Below are positions 59,507 through 64,000 of a stretch of DNA of 64,000 nucleotides, in pieces. Location: contig NZ_JAALCJ010000003.1 in assembly GCF_011078175.1 (NCBI RefSeq), positions 186,001 through 250,000 on the forward strand, written 5' to 3'. The translations under genes were made by a program, and so were the position numbers. The notes beneath the pieces were generated by a model. It searched no databases. It had not been told where the DNA came from and saw only the letters and a list, made by a program, of their open reading frames with translations. Source of the stretch: Enterobacter cloacae. GTDB lineage: Bacteria > Pseudomonadota > Gammaproteobacteria > Enterobacterales > Enterobacteriaceae. Position 1 is the first letter of the stretch. The number at the start of each line of letters is the position of its first letter.

Positions 59507-59614
59507 TCAGACGTTCGTTCCGGACGCTCTCACGTCACACGTTGTTCCATAAATCAGCGTCACAACCTTGCCGGATCGTGTACCTGTGGTACTGCTCAAA
59601 CGGAATGGTTTCAT
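59507..59614 (-). CDS. Possible 35-codon small ORF upstream of the PTS permease
   Basis: ATG at 59614 opens a 35-residue frame (MKPFRLSSTTGTRSGKVVTL...) whose stop is 13 bp before the permease ATG, with AATAAGAG upstream of the start. It could be a regulatory leader peptide, a small protein or chance. No family is recognised and codon use is not decisive. Confidence 0.3.
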   Translation of the reverse strand: MKPFRLSSTTGTRSGKVVTLIYGTTCDVRASGTNV

Positions 59615-59682
59615 AATTAGCTCTTATTATTAGATACAGGGGAAGTTACACACTTAGTATTAATCTCTGCATCACGCTCTGC

Positions 59683-59703
59683 AACCGGTTACTGTAACCG
59701 GTT
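59683..59703. promoter_or_regulatory. LacI/GntR-type palindromic operator candidate
   Basis: AACCGGTTAC (59683-59692) and GTAACCGGTT (59694-59703) are perfect inverted arms around one base. Each arm contains AACCGGTT, itself palindromic, like the central AACCGGTT/ACCGGT of GalR/GntR-family operators. Lies about 190 bp before the permease start. No LacI-family gene is in the window. Confidence 0.6.
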
Positions 59704-59820
59704 TCTGTGAATGTGAAGGCGATCCAGAAATCGCCCCAGCGGAGATTTGTTACTTAAGGGATATTTACAGTGACTAAATTCTTATGACAGATTACGCAGG
59801 ATATTTGTCAGGAGGAATCA

Positions 59821-60279
59821 ATGAGTTTGCAGTCTGTACAGCAGTTTTTCGCCGAACACGCTCCGGATATAGAGATCATTGAGCTTAACCAAAGCACAGC
59901 GACGGTTACCCTTGCTGCTGCCGCGCACAACGTTGAACCTGGCCAAATTGCCAAAACGCTGTCACTGAAAATCAAAGATGATGTGATTCTGGTGGTCGCA
60001 AAAGGCGATGCGCGTCTGGATAACAAAAAGCTCAAAGAGACATTCGGCGCAAAAGCCCGCATGCTCAGCTGCGATGAGGTCGTAACCCTGACAGGTCATC
60101 CTGTTGGCGGCGTCTGCCCTTTCGGGCTGGAAAATCCGCTCGCTGTTTACTGTGACATCACACTAAAACAGTACGCGGAAGTATTACCCGCAGCGGGCGC
60201 CATCCACAGTGCGGTGCGTATATCGCCCGACAGAATGGCGGAGTTGACCGCAGCAAAATGGGTGGATGTTTGCATTTGA
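59821..60279 (+). CDS. YbaK/EbsC-family aminoacyl-tRNA deacylase-like protein
   Basis: A 152-residue protein of the YbaK/ProX/INS superfamily that removes wrong amino acids from tRNA in trans. KTLSLKIKDDVILVVAKGDARLDNKKL has the conserved Lys, and GHPVGGVCPFG is the family GXXXP loop. Which amino acid it clears is unknown. GGAGGA precedes the ATG. Convergent with bglJ. Confidence 0.82.
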   Translation: MSLQSVQQFFAEHAPDIEIIELNQSTATVTLAAAAHNVEPGQIAKTLSLKIKDDVILVVAKGDARLDNKKLKETFGAKARMLSCDEVVTLTGHPVGGVCPFGLENPLAVYCDITLKQYAEVLPAAGAIHSAVRISPDRMAELTAAKWVDVCI

Positions 60280-60283
60280 GCGT

Positions 60284-60306
60284 TGCGCCAGAAGAACTCT
60301 GGCGCA
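60284..60306. terminator. Hairpin between the YbaK-family gene and bglJ
   Basis: TGCGCCAGA and TCTGGCGCA form a nine-base-pair stem with a five-base loop between the two convergent genes. Neither side has a strong T-run, so efficiency is uncertain. Confidence 0.55.
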
Positions 60307-60316
60307 CCACTTAACG

Positions 60317-61003
60317 TTAAGAGAATGAAGGAACGGTGAGAGCGGTACGACGTACTTCCCGGGCAGGAAGATGTGCCAGGATGTCCGCCGCATCCAGTAA
60401 TCCTACGTCAGAATTGACGCCCAGCTTTACCATGGCGTTAAATTTATGCGCCCGGATGGTTTTAATGTTGCGTTCAAGCTGTGCCGCAATTTCAGGGATT
60501 GAAAAACCCGATGACATATAACGCAGAATCGCTCTTTCGGTCGGACTAAGCATACGATTCTGGCTCACACACCAATGGTTGTAGAGGTTGTCATTCACCT
60601 GATGCGTTTCGCTGAGTAATGTCTCTAGCCCCTCCATTAACTGCTTTAGCGGAACCGATTTACTGATTATTCCATGCAAGCGAGAAGGCGAAAGATGGCT
60701 GACCAGCCTCGCCTCCATTTCATCTGAAGCTAGCACGATACGCTGGACGTCGCTATGGGTGAAAGTGAGATCCCGTAAGCAGGCCAGACAGTTTCTTCGC
60801 TCCTCACGCTCATCTGACAATGAATAGATAACCGCATAGAATGAGATATCCGAGAGCGCTACTTTAAAACTATCGAATCTGCTATACAGGTGCACCTGGT
60901 AATGGCTCAGGGTGGGCATCGCAAAGAGATGCTTCAGCCCCACTGCGCTCATTGAGCAGCTTTCGATGACGGCGATATGTCTTGGTGCAGTGGTCTTTTC
61001 CAT
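60317..61003 (-). CDS. bglJ: LuxR-type regulator BglJ
   Basis: A 228-residue protein with an N-terminal receiver-like region lacking clear phospho-acceptor motifs and a C-terminal LuxR helix-turn-helix (MLSPTERAILRYMSSGFSIPEIAAQLERNIKTIRAHKFNAMVKLG). In E. coli it partners RcsB to activate bgl and other loci. It overlaps the end of yjjQ by 55 bp, an unusually long overlap that is also a feature of the E. coli yjjQ-bglJ operon. Confidence 0.93.
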   Translation of the reverse strand: MEKTTAPRHIAVIESCSMSAVGLKHLFAMPTLSHYQVHLYSRFDSFKVALSDISFYAVIYSLSDEREERRNCLACLRDLTFTHSDVQRIVLASDEMEARLVSHLSPSRLHGIISKSVPLKQLMEGLETLLSETHQVNDNLYNHWCVSQNRMLSPTERAILRYMSSGFSIPEIAAQLERNIKTIRAHKFNAMVKLGVNSDVGLLDAADILAHLPAREVRRTALTVPSFS

Positions 61004-61686
61004 TCCTCAAACTCTCCATAAGCCGACATTAAACTGAGTTCTCGCATTCCCTGGGTACTGCTTATCCACGCGTACATATCGGCGTTACTGCGAAGTGATA
61101 AACGGCGCATTGCACTGTTTTTCTGTGCACTGATCGTTTTATTACTTTTATTCAGTAACGTGGCAATTTGGTTGATCCCCCAACCTTTACCTAGTAAACG
61201 CAACACCTTGCGTTCAGAGTGGGTGAGCGCAATCATTTGCTCACTCTCTTCTTCAATGTCTGGCGTTTCCGGTATTAATAACGTCTGGCTTATTCGCTCG
61301 GCACGTTCACTGCCCGCACGAATAGCGTTAATAACGCCTTCAATAGGTTCCATATCCGAAAGCAGCGTGCTTTCCGGACGCATAAGAAGCTCTACTGCAA
61401 GCGGATAAAGGGGACGCGAGACAAGGAATATCCAGTGAATATCCCGATACTGATTCATTAATCCATAATATTGCTCAAGCGTACCGCGAGGATTGCGATA
61501 CTCACCCGAAATATCGGCAATAACGACCCCAGCGCGACGCAACTGTAGTAGCGTCAACTCCTGCATCGAACGGCAATACGTTATTTCAAAACCGGGAAAG
61601 TGATGCGACATGACGCTACCTAACCCATTTTGCATAACCGGTACTCTACTAATCACAACTCCGTGTTTACCATTCAATGGCAACAT
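60949..61686 (-). CDS. yjjQ: LuxR-type regulator YjjQ
   Basis: A 245-residue LuxR-type regulator; the C-terminal helix-turn-helix is LTHSERKVLRLLGKGWGINQIATLLNKSNKTISAQKNSAMRRL. In E. coli YjjQ represses flagellar, capsule and other genes and is silenced by H-NS and induced by LeuO. First gene of yjjQ-bglJ. The 388 bp upstream is A+T-rich. Confidence 0.93.
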   Translation of the reverse strand: MLPLNGKHGVVISRVPVMQNGLGSVMSHHFPGFEITYCRSMQELTLLQLRRAGVVIADISGEYRNPRGTLEQYYGLMNQYRDIHWIFLVSRPLYPLAVELLMRPESTLLSDMEPIEGVINAIRAGSERAERISQTLLIPETPDIEEESEQMIALTHSERKVLRLLGKGWGINQIATLLNKSNKTISAQKNSAMRRLSLRSNADMYAWISSTQGMRELSLMSAYGEFEEWKRPLHQDISPSSKAAQ

Positions 61687-62074
61687 AGACCCTCCATGTC
61701 ATGAATTCATTATTTAAGAACGAACTAACCCTACGAAATTAAACACGTTTGTATTCCTTAGTACTAAACGGCTGAATATTCGTAAACCAGTATAAATGTC
61801 ATATGGGTTATGAAACGCCCAATACAGTCTTAATATCGCACAAAGACTACAAGAATTTAATTCAGATTGCGTGAAAAGATCGAAAATATGAAATTAGAAA
61901 TACTTAATACATTGTTCCTATAAATTCACATCACACATTCATAAAAAAAACAAAATGCGGCTTTTCGCCATGCCCGACACGCAACTGTTCGCACAAAGGT
62001 TGATCTGGCCCAGCGCAAAGGGCCCTGCACTTTGTGTTAAAAGTACGCAATCTCTCTTTTCTTCAGGGCGTTTC
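61687..62074. other. A+T-rich intergenic region between yjjQ and yjjP
   Basis: 388 bp of markedly A+T-rich DNA with no convincing gene. In E. coli the yjjQ promoter is bound by H-NS and LeuO; the base composition here is consistent with this. The yjjP open frame extends back to 61955, but lacks the family N-terminus. No repeat or hairpin of note was found. Confidence 0.55.
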
Positions 62075-63315
<1,241 letters not shown>

Positions 63316-63359
63316 TAAAATCGCTTGCAATTGTATCGTGCACTATCTATATTCATTTC

Positions 63360-63812
63360 ATGGACGCAAAAACGAACGACACCACCAACGCGCTTCTGCT
63401 GGATAACCAGCTCTGTTTTGCCCTCTATTCGGCAAATCTGGCGCTTAACAAGCTTTACCGGCAACTGCTGGCGCCGCTTAACCTGACCTACCCGCAATAC
63501 CTGGTAATGCTGGTGCTATGGGAGCAGGACGATATTACGGTGTCAGACATTGGCGAGCGGCTGTTCCTGGATTCCGCCACGCTGACCCCCCTGCTGAAAC
63601 GTCTGGAAAGCGCAGGATTGATCTTTCGCCAGCGCTCCCGCCAGGATGAGCGTCAGGTCGCCGTCACCCTGAGCGATGCGGGTCGCGAACTGCAACAGCG
63701 GGCTGTAACGATCCCACACGCCGTGGGCTGTGCAGCACAATGTGATACCGACACCATGCTGGCGCTCAAGCAACAGCTGGAACTTTTGCGCCAACAGCTT
63801 CATCGCGCGTAA
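63360..63812 (+). CDS. ohrR: MarR-family organic hydroperoxide sensor OhrR
   Basis: A 150-residue MarR repressor that loses DNA binding when oxidised by organic hydroperoxides. Reactive Cys19 is in [23 protein letters not shown]; further cysteines at 124 and 128 suggest the two-Cys mechanism. Winged helix [25 protein letters not shown]. The longer open frame upstream overlaps yjjB and is not used. 84 bp before ohr. Confidence 0.92.
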   Translation: MDAKTNDTTNALLLDNQLCFALYSANLALNKLYRQLLAPLNLTYPQYLVMLVLWEQDDITVSDIGERLFLDSATLTPLLKRLESAGLIFRQRSRQDERQVAVTLSDAGRELQQRAVTIPHAVGCAAQCDTDTMLALKQQLELLRQQLHRA

Positions 63813-63854
63813 GACTATACTTTACGCGCCTGTTTTGAGCCAAATACATCGCGC

Positions 63855-63867
63855 GCTATTTAATAGC
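63855..63867 (+). promoter_or_regulatory. Candidate OhrR operator between ohrR and ohr
   Basis: GCTATTTAATAGC is a perfect 13-base palindrome 29 bp before the ohr ATG. OhrR usually binds palindromes at the ohr promoter; the consensus in other phyla differs, so this is a positional inference. Confidence 0.4.
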
Positions 63868-63896
63868 ACATAAAAACACATAATGAGGAACCTGCC

Positions 63897-64000
63897 ATGT
63901 CTTTAGAAAAAGTTGTCTACACTGCCAAAGCCAAAGCAACCGGAGGCCGTGATGGCCGCGCCACGTCCTCCGATGGCGTTCTGGATGTCAAACTGGGTGT
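63897..64000 (+). CDS. ohr: Organic hydroperoxide resistance protein Ohr, N-terminal fragment
   Basis: The first 34 codons run to the window edge: MSLEKVVYTAKAKATGGRDG followed by RATSSDGVLDVKLG. This matches the N-terminus of Ohr, a thiol peroxidase for organic hydroperoxides that uses lipoylated reductants. GAGGAA precedes the ATG. Downstream of ohrR. Confidence 0.93.
   Translation, partial: MSLEKVVYTAKAKATGGRDGRATSSDGVLDVKLG

Larger units (their letters stand above)
59494..59820. other. Control region between the PTS permease and the YbaK-family gene
   Basis: A 327 bp divergent gap. It contains the possible small ORF (59507-59614) and the LacI-type palindrome (59683-59703). The 100 bp next to the ybaK-like gene shows GGAGGA just before its ATG; no clear promoter boxes could be assigned. 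Confidence 0.6.

Noticed and set aside
61955-62074. A 40-codon N-terminal extension of YjjP
   Set aside because: The extension does not match the family N-terminus, while the ATG at 62075 has an AGGGCG ribosome site and gives the normal length.

Overview
The window is chromosomal DNA from a member of the Enterobacteriaceae. Almost every protein is recognisable as the close counterpart of an Escherichia coli protein, and the gene order follows the E. coli chromosome on both sides of the thr operon (the 99-to-0.5-minute region of the K-12 map). Differences in content point to a relative such as Enterobacter, Lelliottia or Leclercia rather than E. coli itself: creBCD, yjjJ, yaaI/yaaW and dnaTC are not at their K-12 positions, ohrR-ohr lies beside yjjB, and several small accessory insertions are present. 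The genus is an inference from memory of gene content; no database comparison was possible.

Layout. 1-4451: lower-strand ribF-ileS-lspA-fkpB operon (fkpB is cut by the window edge). 4780-8553: rpsT, then nhaR and nhaA. 7408-10554: dnaK-dnaJ with two heat-shock promoters. 10850-17344: satP, an MHS-type permease, mog, talB, yaaJ, yaaA and yaaX. 17593-22425: thrL-thrA-thrB-thrC with its attenuator. 22637-29838: yjtD, yjjY, arcA, creA, rob, gpmB, yjjX, trpR and slt. 30065-39680: ettA, a four-unit tandem repeat, a LysR/dehydrogenase pair, nadR, radA, serB, ytjB and lplA. 39846-40529: an isolated secreted fimbrial-like protein. 40587-47550: deoCABD and the glycyl-radical pair yjjI-yjjW. 47545-55042: yjjV, yjjU, ytjA, osmY, prfC, yjjG, rimI, holD and rsmC. 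55187-55506: three tRNA-Leu(CAG) genes. 55549-64000: a small DUF1435-like membrane protein, a diguanylate cyclase, fhuF, an unaccompanied PTS IIC permease, a YbaK-family deacylase, bglJ-yjjQ, yjjP-yjjB, ohrR and the start of ohr.

How the genes work together. Most of the window is housekeeping: translation (ileS, rpsT, ettA, prfC, rsmC, rimI, tRNA-Leu), protein folding (dnaKJ), amino-acid synthesis (thrABC, serB, trpR control), cofactors (ribF, nadR, mog, lplA), nucleoside catabolism (deo), envelope maintenance (lspA, slt) and global regulation (arcA, rob). Regulatory sequences that can be read directly include the thr leader and attenuator, sigma-32 promoters for dnaK, a Trp operator before trpR, three DeoR-type operators at and upstream of deoC (two inside the neighbouring yjjI gene), a CRP-like site, a Fur box before fhuF and a strong stable-RNA promoter before the leucine tRNAs.

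No wholly new multi-gene system is evident. The parts that do not fit the ordinary picture are the 81-82 bp tandem array after ettA that duplicates a terminator-like hairpin plus a repeat element, related repeats on both sides of the lysR-dehydrogenase pair, the orphan PTS permease with a LacI-type palindrome and a possible upstream small ORF, the orphan fimbrial-like gene, and loss of the creBCD genes beside creA.
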